Positions 33,475 through 45,381 of a stretch of 64,000 bases of DNA are shown piece by piece. The stretch is from Euclidia mi. Taxonomy: Eukaryota > Arthropoda > Insecta > Lepidoptera > Erebidae. The stretch is from NCBI GenBank assembly GCA_944739405.2, contig OX123182.2:98200051-98264050 (forward strand), in the 5' to 3' direction. The translations under genes and the position numbers were made by a program. The notes below the pieces were generated by a model. It was not told where the DNA came from, did not search any database, and worked only from the letters and a program-made list of their open reading frames with translations. Positions within the stretch are counted from its first letter, which is position 1, and each line of letters starts with the position of its first letter.

Positions 33475-33791
33475 CATCATCAGCCCTTTAAACTGTCCCA
33501 CTGCTGGGCACGGGCCTCTTCTCACTATGAGAAGGGTAATGCCATAGTCCACCACGCTGGCCAAGTGCGGGTTGGCAGACTTCACATGTCTTTCGAGAAC
33601 ATTATGGAGAACTCTCAGACAGGCAGGTTTCCTCACGATGTTTTCCTTCACCGTTTAGCAAGCGATAATTAACAATTAAATACGCAGATAAGTTCGAAAA
33701 GTCCTTGGTGCGCGCCGTGGATTCGAACCCGGACCCTCTGCGTAGCAGTCTGTAGGTCTCTCCACTAGGCTATCGCTGCTATTTTATTTAA
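33475..33791 (-). mobile_element. tRNA-derived SINE (second family)
   Basis: The head is at the right: minus strand gatagcctagtggagagacc (A box) and gggttcgaatcc (B box). The body contains ccactgctgggcacgggcc and aagtgcgggttggcagac on either strand. The 3' end is gatgatga-like on the left. The target duplication aattaacatt is at 33465-33474 and 33792-33801. This body type is widespread in Lepidoptera. Confidence 0.85.
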
Positions 33792-33801
33792 AATTAACAT
33801 T

Positions 33802-34432
33802 AACACATTAAAATTAAAATCGTTCACATCCGTCAGCTCCATAGCGCATATTAGCCCATGCTAATAGACTCATGGATGACTTTTGATCGAACAAAATAAT
33901 ATAACATTTTCACATTAGACATAAAAAAGCTATAGTCCTGAATAAATTGTATTGATTACTGTAACAAAAAATATGATATGTATCGTCTTATATCTTTCAA
34001 AAAAATTTTGTTTGGAAAATTCAGTTCATCACATTTTCTTAGAGCTTTTCTTGTTCGTATAATATGTGCCGAATCAGACAGTTGCTGACTGACTGATTAT
34101 CAGAACAAAATTGGATCTTCAGTTTATATAGCCTTGTCTCTTTGATACAAAAATCCACCCAATCTTGTCTTTCAAGGTAAAATGTTAATATCACCCGTCA
34201 AACTCCAGAAACAGTCAATTCCCGCTTGCTTATAACACTGAGAAATAGAACCATAATTTTTATGTCTTTATACCCCTTATAAAAATACTTTTAAGACCTT
34301 GGAGGTTTTTTGTAAGGGTCCTCCCTTCTCACTTTGTAAAAAAACAAGCCTTAAAATAAAAAAATAAAACTCGGCTGCAGAAAACGTATTTTTACGGCAA
34401 GCCACTTCTGCGACTCAAATTGTTTAAAGCCT
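33802..34432. other. Intergenic, nothing recognised
   Basis: AT-rich DNA, no frame over 60 codons that looks coding, and no boundary. Confidence 0.35.
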
Positions 34433-34680
34433 TGTAGCGGTAGCTACATACAATCTAGCGAGCGACGACGAAGTCTCAACAACAACAACACGGCGACATG
34501 CTGAATCGCACATGCAGAGTTCGCGCGCCGAGTTGTATATATACAACATCTGAAATACGTCCGTCGGACTGACAGTCCACCAGGCAAGATCACCAAGCCT
34601 GGTTAGAGGATCCTCCCTCTAGTTGGAGGAACACCACACCTTTCTTCCTCCACAGCCTCATTTCCTCGGATGACAAACAT
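34433..34680 (+). other. GC-richer segment with LTR-like features
   Basis: Starts tgtagcggtagctaca, has a tatatata core at 34535-34543 and a run of short inverted phrases (ccaggcaag...caagcctgg; ccctctagttggagg). This could be an LTR or promoter fragment. No partner copy or target duplication was found. Confidence 0.25.
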
Positions 34681-35388
34681 TTGGTAGTTATTGTATCTGT
34701 GTTAGTATCTATTAGCAATCTATGTATTTTTAGGATCAAAAATAAACTTCGGAAGTCTAAATCTCGATTGATTAAAGTATTGCAAAGGATACCTATCAAA
34801 AATAGGTATCTTAAAAATATAATGGTATTTTCAGATAGTATTGTGTTATTTGGAATGCTAGTATGACTTTATTTAGTGTTACGTTAAGGTTGGCTGCCGT
34901 AATATAATTTTTTGACATAAAAATCTCTTAGCTGAGTAGGTATCTGAATTGCAATTCAAAACATTCTCAAAGGCTTTCAATTAATGAAGTCTTTTGGCCT
35001 AGTACGTTTATTAAACAATTTAAATTAGACGTAGCAATCAAGCAGCTAACCTACTTCACTCGCCGTAATTATTTTCGTGAATCTTAAAAATTATGGTACG
35101 TTTATTTTCACCTACCCACATTCATATTGTGAAGTTACGTTATTTTCAGCCTATTTTTTAAGTTTTAGCTACTTACGTTTTAGATTATTCTTGAAAATTA
35201 AATTTATGTTTTGACTATGATCGAATATCCAGACGTGTTTTTCTTTTTCCCGCTTTCCCTACTACTTACGTGATTATGCTGAACTTCACGTATCAATTAC
35301 TAAACTCTTCAAATACATTTTTACAAAGAAAATAATATGTATGTAATAGTTTTAGCTGTAGCTTTTTCAGTCAGTCAGTAACGCTGGA
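34681..35388. other. Intergenic, nothing recognised
   Basis: AT-rich. A cagtcagtcagtaacgc phrase at 35366-35383 belongs to the repeat also found at 51.1 and 63.7 kb. Confidence 0.3.
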
Positions 35389-35621
35389 ATTTTTTTTTAT
35401 TCCGTGTGGTGACGGATTAAGAATACGGAATGTCACTACCCCATATCATCCCATGGGTGTCGTAAGAGCCGACAGAGGGAGCATATTATGCAGAGAATAG
35501 CACTGTAAGAGAAGGAAAACTTGGTACAAACCCTACACCAACTCGTTTGGCCAGCGTGGTATAGTAGGCCAATTCCTCCTTTGAAAGGAGAGGCCTAGTC
35601 CAGCAGTGGACTGTTAAAAGC

Positions 35622-35651
<30 letters not shown>
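35389..35651 (+). mobile_element. LINE/SINE 3' fragment with (gat)n tail
   Basis: Body ccatgggtgtcgtaagagccgac, then a ggccagcgtggtatagtagg phrase, then ggcctagtccagcagtgg, followed by about ten gat repeats (35622-35651). This is a common lepidopteran retroelement 3' end. Related fragments are at 36.9, 37.8 and (minus) 44.8-45.1 kb. Confidence 0.6.
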
Positions 35652-35652
<1 letters not shown>

Positions 35653-36894
35653 ACAGAAAAAAAATACATTTTATAGCATGTCCACAGAAACATCTGTAAA
35701 ATGTTGACTATCGAGCATGTAAAAACTCAGTGTGATTTCATTGACATATAACCGCTCCCATTGTCCATAAGCAAACATAGACCAGACATTTACCATTCAA
35801 GCCATAACTTATACAACTATCGTAACATGATACCTTCTGTACATGAGGATTAAAATAATCGCAAAAGATTTTTTGTAAGGCGATCCGGTATTACTTATTT
35901 TATTAATTTCTACATACATAAAGAGACGTCAATGCAAAAACAAATACTCATGCATGGGGATTTCACACTTCTCTGTAGCTTTGAGCACATTTATTGCTCG
36001 TATGTTATCGCTGTCATAATTGGTGTTATACACATTCGGCACGGAAATCAACATAAATACTATTAAACTGCAAGTCGTAGATTGAATCTAAGCTAGGCAA
36101 CGATGTTACAAGTAAAATAATAATTATCATTGAAGCTAGGCCTCACAGCTTAAGGCAATTAAGACTTTCATTTTAATGCGTGCTGATTAAAATGTTACCC
36201 GGTCAAGTTACGAAATTGATCAATATGTGCAAGAAATACACGCCAATATTCTGTCAAATCTGGTTATAGCAAAAAGCGGTCTGCAACTAGGATTACTCAA
36301 AGACGACGAGGATCTGCAACTGTAACAGTCAGGTTCAATAACCACAAGACTAACATACAAGTATATAACAAGTTATGAGGTATGCACAAAGCATGTAGAC
36401 TTGTTTGAATGACAGCCATTGGAACTTTTACGATGTTGTACATACGCGGGGTTGCCAAATGGCGTCATGAAAAAGAGATCTCACCTCGATACGGGGAATA
36501 TGTAAATATATTTTTATTTGAATATTTTGAGGAACCTGTGTCAGTGATTAGATTAAGAAAGATAGGTTGATGTTTATTCTGTTCATATTTTTAACTAAAA
36601 TAAGCTACTGGGTTTTATCTAGATGTAAATTAAAATGAAGTCCCCGGGCTGTCCTGTCTAGTAAACTTGAAAGCAACTCTTTGGTTTAGACTAGTGTCAG
36701 AATATTAAAAATGAACGTCACGACGAGCATGACAGCCAGGATCAACGCAGCTTTATGTGCTCTTGGAGGTTAAATTTATATTTTTTGATCGGTCACCCAT
36801 CAATCAATAGGGCGGGGAAACGTTGATATACAGAGAACACAATCGTACATGAATAAAACTAGATCATAGAGATTGACAATACGAAGCATATAGT
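35652..36894. other. Intergenic, nothing recognised
   Basis: No coding frame of note and no clear repeat boundary. Confidence 0.35.
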
Positions 36895-37073
36895 ATATTT
36901 ACGAAGAGATGGAATACTCGGCACCAAACCCTATACCCACCAACCCGCTTAGGCAGTGCGACAAAGTAGACCAAATTAGGCTCCTATTGACCTCTCAGTA
37001 GTATTGTGTAGCAAATAACGAGAGGCTTTTAATGGAGGGGAAAGGCTGTAAAGATAAATATTTATTAATTAAT
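36895..37073 (+). repeat. Fragment of the (gat)-tailed retroelement 3' region
   Basis: Shares with 35.5 and 37.9 kb the phrases gagatggaatactcggcaccaaaccctat and ctcctattgacctctcag. No tail. Confidence 0.4.
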
Positions 37074-37784
37074 TCAACACAAAACAATCTTAACAGGATA
37101 CATCAATGCGATTAAAGTTGTTATACACACATAAAAATATACAAATATGCAAAAAATAAAAACACACAAACAATAAAAAGCAAAGTAATAACAATAAATA
37201 TAAAAACGAAACAAAACAATCAAATAAGCTACAATTTTGTTAGTATGTCGGTAGCTACCTTTATGAATTCCGCCAGTAAAATCTATCTTACAGCTAACTT
37301 TGTTTATAAGATTGTTTGATTTGACTCTAGTGAGTGGCGAATATTTAGGTACATTAGTGCGAGCTGTCGAGACTTCAAATAACCTCTGTCTCACACTAAC
37401 TCTTAATCTTGTGTTCGGGACAATCAGCCTCAACGAAGCCAATACTGTTGAGTTATTAAGTTTGCCTCTAAATACTTCAAATACATATTTTGCTAATGCT
37501 ACGTCTCGTCTAACTTCAAACTTTTAGTATCCAACCATACCTATCACAAATAGGGTTGGAAACATAAGTGAGAAGAATGGGTAGACTCCATACTGCTTAC
37601 AATACAAATATGGTGCAAATTTATTTTGGAGTTTCTCCACCATGAGACTGTATTTGGCCTCATGGGGATTCCAGATCATAGCACTCGTCTCTAATTGGCT
37701 CCTTAGACAGCTCACTCACCGCTTCAAGGTTTTTATACCGGACCATTTATACCGGAAGCATACAAAAATACATAAATAACAATG

Positions 37785-37920
37785 CCGAGTGGTTGACGGC
37801 TTAGAATACAAGTGTCACCACCCCCTATCTTCTCGTGGGTGTCGTAAGAGGGGACTAAGGGATAACACGATGCCAATACCATCATTGCGTAGAGACGGAA
37901 AACTCGACATCAAACCCTAT
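37785..37920 (+). repeat. Fragment of the (gat)-tailed retroelement body
   Basis: Carries ggcttagaatacaagtgtcacc, tcgtgggtgtcgtaagagggg and gagacggaaaactcgac, as in the 35.4-kb copy. It lacks the tail, which is replaced by a SINE head at about 37922. Confidence 0.45.
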
Positions 37921-37921
37921 A

Positions 37922-38189
37922 TGACTGCCTCGTTGGTCTCGCGGCATAAATGTGCGCGTGGGATCGGGAGGTCCCGGGTTCGATTCCTGGGTCGGGCGGT
38001 GTTATTGGGTTTTTCTGTCACGAAATTCTCAGTAGCAGCACGGAGTCTGGAAATGTGCCCGGTACGGCAATAGGCTCGCCCCTTATTACGTGGGACTAAA
38101 GTATATCTAGCGAAAAGTGGGTGTAGAAATACACCTCTGCCAACCCCTTCGGGGATAAAAGGCGTGACGATATGTATGTATGTATGTAA
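37922..38189 (+). mobile_element. tRNA-derived SINE (first family), full length
   Basis: Head tgcctcgttggtctcgcgg to gggttcgattcctgggtcggg (B box), body with ctcagtagcagcacggagtctgg and ggcaataggctcgcccc, tail cctctgccaaccccttcgg, and an atgt simple repeat at the 3' end. Confidence 0.8.
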
Positions 38190-38860
38190 TTGTTTTATGC
38201 TTTCGAACAGATCCAAACTATATGCTGCTTAAACATTAAATTATTGCGTATCGAAACGGCTAAATCTCTCATAGATGTAATACGAGGAATGGCCGTTCCC
38301 TCCATTTGATAGGCATAGTGTAAGGGATAAATCGCTCGTGTGCAAGACATGACATTGCACTTTGTGACATTGAAGAGCAATTTGTTCTTTTGACTCCATT
38401 CTACTACTGAATCGATGTAATTCTGCAATCTTTCGCAATCGTTCGCGTCCGCAATACGTAGAAAAAGTTATAAGTATTTATCATTAAAATAAATTCTAAT
38501 GGGCCTAAATTACTCCCTTGACTTACACCTGATAGAGTGCGGTATGGACTTAAGACATAACTACTATGTTACACGTACTGCTTACAAACCCTCAGGTTAC
38601 TCGTAAGAAAAGACAGCAAGTCCGGAGTGAAACCTGCCATCGCAAGTTTCGACAAAAGTATGTCATTATTTACACTATCAAAAGCCTTTTAGAAGTCAAA
38701 ATAGGCAATATCAAGTTGTGAGCCAGCCTCTGAAACAAGTATTGATATAGCTTGGTTCATAAAACACATGTGGTTTGAGTTTGTGCTACGACCTGCCCAA
38801 ATGCCGTGCTGCGCGTCGCTACACATATTTTAATTAAAATCGTTAATAAACTTTTCGAAC

Positions 38861-41800
38861 TTAATACTTATTTACAACATTGTGTAGGCAGTTAGCTTAC
38901 ATAAGAGGATTTTGCTATCTACTCTTTTTATATTCGTTTTAGCTTATTACAGAACCTACAAAGAATAAAAAACGAGAACTCGCGTCTGCGGCAGACCTTA
39001 TTATTTGTTTCAAAGAAAGTATTTATCATATTCAGAAAAAGAAACAAAATCATTTGATAGCTACCTATAACATAACAGTCATTTATATACCTTATACCTA
39101 TAAATGTAAATTTAAATCGAATGACAAAATAAATTGCCATCAAATGGATTCATGAGTAAATCTCATTTCATTCAGATTTATTTAAATGAAGCTCAACATG
39201 AATTCGTCATATTTCTGTTTGCAAAAATATCGGCATTCATATATTATTATAAATATAAACATATTTCAATATGGGACGCATTTATAAGTTAAGGGAAAAT
39301 CTCACAATAACATTGTACATAAAGAGCACGTTATATAAGGACTCTATAAAAAACTAGTCTTGGTAAGGATCAAAAACGTACATATGAAATTGCTTTTAAA
39401 AGGGTTCTGTTATACGGTGGATGTATCATTGAATTATGCATACATACGTTGGGTGGATAGACCCTAACATTTTACGGCTTATAATATAATTAAATTCCAA
39501 ACGCGTATGTATATTTTGTTGCGGCGATCTTTAAAAAAAACTCCAAAATATTTGATGTCAACCGAATTTAAATTAACGAGAAAAACTTCGGCACCGCTCG
39601 AACTTTGTCAATATGGCGGAACAATATGGATAAACAATTTTAATAATCTACGAATGACGCCACGAATGGACGCGTTTGCAATTTTTTCATGCCTTTTTTG
39701 AACGTTTAACGCGTTGAACTTGGTTGATGACTAACATTTTTGGAATCTTGAATACACCTATTAATTTTTCATTGAAATATTCACGAATTTTTGCGGCTTA
39801 TTGGCAAAAATGTTTTACTACTTTGGCGAAGCACGTAGTCAGTATTTTATATGGACATGGTTTTATGAATGACATTTCTGGTGGTAGAACACAAAGCACA
39901 CTTTGTTTATATTTAACATTTTAATTACTTACTTACGAAAATGCTTCACTAGTTCAGTGAACGTTAATTATTTATTGTGTTAATTAGTGTTCTAGTAGAT
40001 AAGCGTGTTTAAGTAAAATTAACCTATTGTAGGCTATTTTGAGAACGATGCCAAAGTCTTATAGTCAGCGTAAGCTTTAAACTTTGATCCGATCCGAGAA
40101 GGTCGTCGTTATTTAATATTTGGAGGTAGAATCGACTACCTGATTGTAATTTTTGTGTGTTAAAATGAGGCTGTTTTTCATAAAAGCGCCTTCCCAAACT
40201 GCATTGCGGTACTGGGGCGGCATGTGTTATTTAGTGACGATTTATAGCCGTTCTTTTTTGCTTATTTTCCCCAAAAAACTTTTCAGTGATAATGCCAAAT
40301 GGAACAGGAAGTCAAAATTATTAGAGGCACCGTTGAAAAATGAGTCGAAGCGATAGCCAAAACAGCAAAGTTGCAGAAAACTGGTGCCCAACCATCGTTC
40401 ACTTGTTTATGCTTTTATACTTTAGCAATTGTTGTTACCGGAGCAAGAGCTGGGGTGGCTCGAGTGACCATTCCCACCCGCACGCAAAATACACGCCAAG
40501 ACGTGGAGGTTGCGGAAACAGCCCGTGCCATCAAGTATCATTTTCAACATATACCTCTATCGTACTTAGCAACAAAGGTGCGCGGAGAAATGCAGGTACA
40601 AATATCTGCAAAATAAACACAACAGACTTAATTGCTGGTTGAACTTTGAATATATTAGTTCAGTGTTTTAAAAGTTTTCAATTTTTGGTTGGACTGTTAG
40701 TAAATAAGATGTTTAAAGTGTTCCCATAAAATTGTATGGAATAAGATGCGGAAGTTGGAAGTGGAAGTCTTTGCCCAGCAGTAGCAGGACACAAATTAGG
40801 CTCTTCATAATAATTATAATTTGCAAAACAGTATATTATACACAAGGCCAACTTTCGAAATTAAACACTGTATTATCCACGTAGTGTAGGTAATATCTAA
40901 GATAGAGAGAAAGAAAAGGAGAAAGATCCCGTTCCTACTAGCATTTTCTAAGCGTGCGGGTGTGTTTAGCGTGAAACAAGGGTTGAAGCAACGTCCACGT
41001 AATATTCGCGTTGCATTCCAGCTGATATAAGTACTAAGCTTAAGTGGCAGACGGCTGATAAAATTTAACTTTGGAGAGTGCACATTGGCAAACATAACTT
41101 GGGATGTCCTCCAGCAGGTGAAGTGTCGAATGAATGCTAAGTGTTTAGCAGCAGCGGGACACAAGGAGCCGAAAATCGAGCTCATAGGGATTCTTTTGGA
41201 GATATCTAAATATAGAGCAGTGTACTAAAGCAGGCTGGTGAAGACGAAGATAATGACGGGCGCAGGATGTACGTACAACGTGAAACCTTAATGCCGTTTC
41301 CACGGGGCGCACGATTCGCATGCACTTTGCATGGACGCGAGTCACGCGTTATAAGAATTCGTAAGTCTGACAAACACTAACAATCAGCGCTAGGACCTAT
41401 TTCTTGGTTAATACTAAAAATAGATTAAACTAACATAAAATAATAATTATCAGACGGCAATGTTTAATACATTTAAAAATCGACCAGTAAAATTATCGAC
41501 AGTAACTCAAACAACAGTGTTGAGGTGAAATTGAACAAAGAGTGCTTGTCTCGGTGGTGACCGCAGAATTTGATTGACCTGCGAGGGTAACCAATGCTAC
41601 CACAGTCATATGTATGACCGGTCATTTAATAAAAATCATTCACTGCCTGGGCATAATAGCTTGTTGGCTGTAGCGAATGTATATATCACCATAATAGGCA
41701 TACCGATTTTATTGACGATATGTCAAGAGTAAATAATATGGGAAGACATTGATTTCATTGATATCAAGTTGAAGATTATATTAAGATAGAATTATAGCTT

Positions 41801-42208
41801 CAGATTTTAGACTAATTGTTTTGAATTCAGGAAGAAAATTTCATGAGATATTCTCTTATGAATTTCGCTCACATTAAAGATCAGTCGTATTCTATTTTGG
41901 ACGGCAACAAAGAATATTTTAAGGAAAATATTTTAGATAAAATGAAATGGTTGGATTTTATTTAAAGTCTGCTTAAAGGAATAGTTATCCGTCTTTGTTT
42001 TTGTATTGAATACGATTTATAGTTGTTCGATAACATCTCAGTACCTTGCCTCAGCAATAATTTGAATATAAGCTTTACTTAAGAGAATCGTCGCATTATC
42101 AGTCAATGCGATGTAGTGGTTAAGTTTCAATATGAATTACCTACATACCGATTTCGCAGCCAAATACGTTCAGTTACCAACATAAGCTTTACATTGAGTA
42201 ATAAATAA
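38861..42208. other. Long AT-rich intergenic stretch, no supported gene
   Basis: Frames of 60-120 codons occur (for example around 39507, 40153-40642, 40814-41345) but none shows a domain, signal peptide or splice context I recognise. They overlap each other on both strands, which is typical of chance ORFs. No target duplications or terminal repeats were seen. Confidence 0.4.
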
Positions 42209-42484
42209 GACTGCCTCCGTGGTCCAGACTGCCTCCGTGGTCCAGTGAATAGCGTATGCGACTACTGATCGGAGGTCCCGGGTTCGATTCCTGGGTCGGG
42301 CAAAAGTGTTACTGGGTTTTCCTGAATTCTCAGTAGCAGCACGGAGTCTGGTGAAGTGCCTGGTAACGGCAATAGGCTCGCCCCCTACAACGTGGGACCT
42401 AAAAAATCATGCTGAAGTGTGGGTGTAATATAACACCTCTGCCTACCCCTTCGGGGATACAGGCGTGAGTTTATAAAAAAATAC
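42209..42484 (+). mobile_element. tRNA-derived SINE with duplicated 5' head
   Basis: The first 19 bases (gactgcctccgtggtcca) occur twice in a row at 42209-42246. Then come the B box gggttcgattcctgg, a body as in the 37.9-kb copy, and the tail cctctgcctaccccttcgg. The tail end contains the target of the next element. Confidence 0.8.
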
Positions 42485-42496
42485 ATATGTAATTAT

Positions 42497-42722
42497 ACAT
42501 ACATACATAGACTCACGCCTGTTTCCCCGAAGGGGTAGGCAGAGGCATATTAAACGCCCACTTTTCGCCAGTGTTTTTATCCCACGTAATAGGTGGCGAG
42601 CCTATTGCCGCTTATTGGGACATTTTGTTTGCCAGAGCCTCGTCCGTTGATCGGCAGGTGCACCACTTGCAGGTGAGGTTGGCTTTGGACCCTAAGTTCT
42701 TGGTGGGAACCCTATGCACCCA
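42497..42722 (-). mobile_element. 5'-truncated LINE tail sharing the SINE 3' end
   Basis: Flanked by atatgtaattat at 42485-42496 and 42723-42734. On the minus strand it opens with a short protein-like stretch (VHRVPTKNLGSKANLTCKWC, ending ANKMSQ and a stop), then the same ggcaataggctcgcc...cctctgcctacccc tail as the SINEs. It therefore looks like the end of the LINE that supplies the SINE tail. Confidence 0.7.
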
Positions 42723-42779
42723 ATATGTAATTATCTTACATAAAAATAAATAAATCACTTCACTCAGCAGCGCTACGCA

Positions 42780-42992
42780 AATGAAACTGATTTTTTTTAT
42801 ATAATAATAGGCGGCAAACGAGCAGACGGATCGCCTGATGGTAAGCAATTACCGCCGCCCATGGACACAAGCAACACTACAGGAGTCACAAGTGCGTTGC
42901 CGCCCCTTGGGGTTGGGAAAAGGGATAGGATGAGGAGTGCGATGAGGGAGAAGGAATAGGGGATAGGGCCTCCGGCACTTTCACTCACCGAA
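42780..42992 (+). repeat. Lepidopteran interspersed repeat (ggcggcaaacgagcag type)
   Basis: Begins in a T run and ataataataggcggcaaacg, followed by gatcgcctgatggtaagc and cacaagtgcgttgccg. A diverged minus-strand copy is at 55.77-55.97 kb. Class unknown. Confidence 0.6.
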
Positions 42993-43745
42993 TGGAACGC
43001 AACAGTTTAGGTACTGTTACTTTACGACGATTTTCTCTGAATAATCGTTTACTTAGTAAATAATAACTAAAAGAACTCAGGCTTTAATATTTCAAATGCT
43101 GTCTGATACCTCAGCTGTTTACTTAATAAATAGAGGTTCTCCTTATGTAAATAGCTGCTAGCAATTGAGTTACAGCGACCCATGGCGAGAACCTATCCGA
43201 TATCTTAGGAGGATTTACGTGACTCCAAATCTCTTTGCCATATTACCACTGTTTAGGCAAATCTTTGTAACAACGATATGAAAAATGATTTACGTAGCTA
43301 CAACTGCGAGAATACTAATTGTATATTCACGGATGGTCAGTCCTAATATCTGATGTCTTTGGATTTGGCTACCAAGGATACACATTTGTATGGAGTCAAT
43401 ATATAGCTCTAGTAGCCAAATCAATGGATATTACTACCACTAATAATATCTAACAGTATTTTAACTCCATACAAACGCACGAAACTCGAGTTATACCGAT
43501 CGTCGATCGTGCCGCGATGACGAACGGACGGTGACGGTTTTTACTATAGCAATGTTCTTTACTTTAATAATAATTATGGCGACGAGTTGTAGACTATATT
43601 GTGCTGTTTGAATTATTCGTTAAGTCACCTAAAGATAAATTTTTCAAATTACCTGGAAGCTTCGAAAACTATTTATACAATATTTTTATGTTACAAATTA
43701 CGAATATGTGTTATAGTACTAGTACTATATCACAACTTATTGACA
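42993..43745. other. Intergenic with two interlocked inverted repeats
   Basis: gatttggctac (about 43371) pairs with gtagccaaatc (about 43420), and tttgtatggagt (about 43388) pairs with actccatacaaa (about 43464). No coding content. 43727-43745 is the left target duplication of the next element. Confidence 0.4.
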
Positions 43746-43976
43746 CATAGACTCACGCCTGTTTCCCCGAAGGGGTAGGCAGAGGCATATTAAACACCCA
43801 CTTTTCGCCAGTGTTTTGATCCCAGGTAATAGGTGACGAGCCTATTGCCGCTTATTGGGACATTTTGTTTGCCAGAGCCTCGTCCGTTGATCGGCAGGTG
43901 CACCACTTGCAGGTGAGGTTGGCTTGGGACCCTAAGTTCTTGGTGGGAACCCTATGCACCCTAATCTCACATGACA
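43746..43976 (-). mobile_element. Second 5'-truncated LINE tail sharing the SINE 3' end
   Basis: Flanked by a 19-bp target duplication (atatcacaacttattgaca) at 43727-43745 and 43977-43995. Nearly the same sequence as 42497-42722, extending ~15 bp further at its 5' end. The protein-like C terminus and tail are preserved. Confidence 0.8.
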
Positions 43977-43995
43977 ATATCACAACTTATTGACA

Positions 43996-44814
43996 ATACG
44001 TATAATAGTGCGTATAACAAATAAATTTTCATTAAAACAAAATGTAAGTCAACAGTCGTCTACTAGGGCATAGGGACCGGCTTACTGCATTTGGTGTGAA
44101 TTTAGTAAAAAAATTCGTTAAAATTGGCGTTTGCGCGTCGCGTTCTCAATGTACCTACTACGTTGCAATATAATGCGTGATAAAGTCGAAATTTGTTTAG
44201 TTTAATCTATTATTATGTTGATATTTTTAAAAACATATTGATATGATTGTAGTTATAATGTATACTAGCAGAAAAAAATATCCGCGTTGGACAATGTATT
44301 TTCCATTGAAGTTTATGATTAGTAGGGTAATTTTCAAATTGGAAGCCGATATGAATCTGCTTAGTGTAACTGCTTAGTCTACTTAGTGTAACCAATAGGT
44401 CATTTCCTAGGGTACTTATAAATCGACATGATTTTTATTTGTTTGAATAAAAAATATAAGTAAAATTAACAAACCCAAAACCAGAAAAACTTCGAGTACG
44501 TAGATGTAATTAAAATACTTGGGGCGGGCAGCCCTATCGCTTGTTTGCGTACGGCGCGTCAGTAGGCATATAACTCGGTGAGACGGCCCGGTCGCGGTCG
44601 AGTTACAAAACTGTTAGAATATATTACCGTGTCACTACATAGTATAAAACAAAGTCAAATTTCTGTCTGTCTGTCCCTATGTATGCAATAAATCTTTGAA
44701 ACTACGCAACGGATTTTTAAGCATTTTTTTAAAAGATAGAGTAATTCAAGAGAAAGGTTTGTATATGTATAATACATGCTTAACAAGCATTGCACCCGTG
44801 CGAAGCCGGGGCGT
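43996..44814. other. Intergenic with repeat fragments
   Basis: A GC-richer island (44520-44600, gggcgggcagccctatcgc) and a ctgtctgtctgtcc phrase at 44665-44680 look like repeat debris. No gene seen. Confidence 0.35.
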
Positions 44815-45180
44815 CCCGCTATATCAAATAATTTGTGACCTAAATAATGTTCCTTGCAGCGTTTCGCACTCCTCGGCTGAAACTGAGACTATTCTTGTTT
44901 GCTTCACAGTAACACTGTGAGTCAATAGGAGGATTTGGCTTACTATACATTGCTGGCCAGACGTGTTAGTAAAGGGTTTGATGACGGGTTTTCCGTCTCT
45001 GCGCAAAGATACCATTTACTTCGTGTATTTATGCTAATTCGATCTTATGAGACCCACGGCACGATGGTGGTAGTGACATTTTGTATTTTTGATACATCAC
45101 CACACGGAGGGACGGCTAGGTATGACAGAAAAGTGTGTACGAAAAGACATTCTAGTGGTAAATTACGGGGGTAATTATGT
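44815..45180 (-). repeat. Minus-strand fragment of the (gat)-tailed retroelement body
   Basis: Minus strand has gcagagacggaaaacccgtcatcaaaccc then ggccagcaatgtatagtaagcc and ctcctattgactcaca, the order seen at 35.4-35.6 kb, without the tail. Confidence 0.5.
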
Positions 45181-45207
45181 TATCACATTTCAATCATACA
45201 AAGTGCT

Positions 45208-45262
45208 GAAATCTGTGGAATCAAACCCACAGCACTGAGCTAAACGGCGAGGTGGCCACTTA
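45208..45262 (-). mobile_element. tRNA-like SINE head fragment
   Basis: Minus strand: ggccacctcgccgtttagctcagtg (A-box side) and gtgggtttgattcc (B box). A related head lies at 55981-56057. No body could be delimited. Confidence 0.45.
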
Positions 45263-45381
45263 ACCCTCTCAACTGTAACTCATCCACAGAGTTAAATGAA
45301 GGATGTAAGATAAGTTACAAAATTAAAAAATGGTAAGAGTAACTTTACTATAATAATTACTATGATAGAGAAGTATATAGA

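Larger units (their letters stand above)
37074..38860 (-). pseudogene. LINE reverse transcriptase relic split by a SINE
   Basis: Right to left: RT motif A (FDSVNNDIL) near 38680, SGVSQGSNLGP near 38535, then a segment at 38195-38428 (VVEWSQKNKLLFNVTKCNVM). After ~480 bp of other repeats come LRSQLETSAMIWNPHEAKYS (37524-37715) and the C terminus (SLRLIVPNTRLR... ARTNVPKYSPLTR, 37240-37442). These are standard Jockey/CR1-type RT and C-terminal motifs. Stops and frame changes separate each part, and no YADD motif is legible. The interruption at 37716-38194 holds a SINE and another fragment. Confidence 0.65.

Noticed and set aside
34433..34680. A second solo LTR
   Set aside because: Start and TATA-like sequence are suggestive but there is no 3' end, target duplication or second copy, so it was kept only as a low-confidence segment.
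39507..41345. Several 60-123-codon frames on both strands
   Set aside because: Overlapping in opposite directions, no domains, no splice or codon signal. Treated as chance frames.
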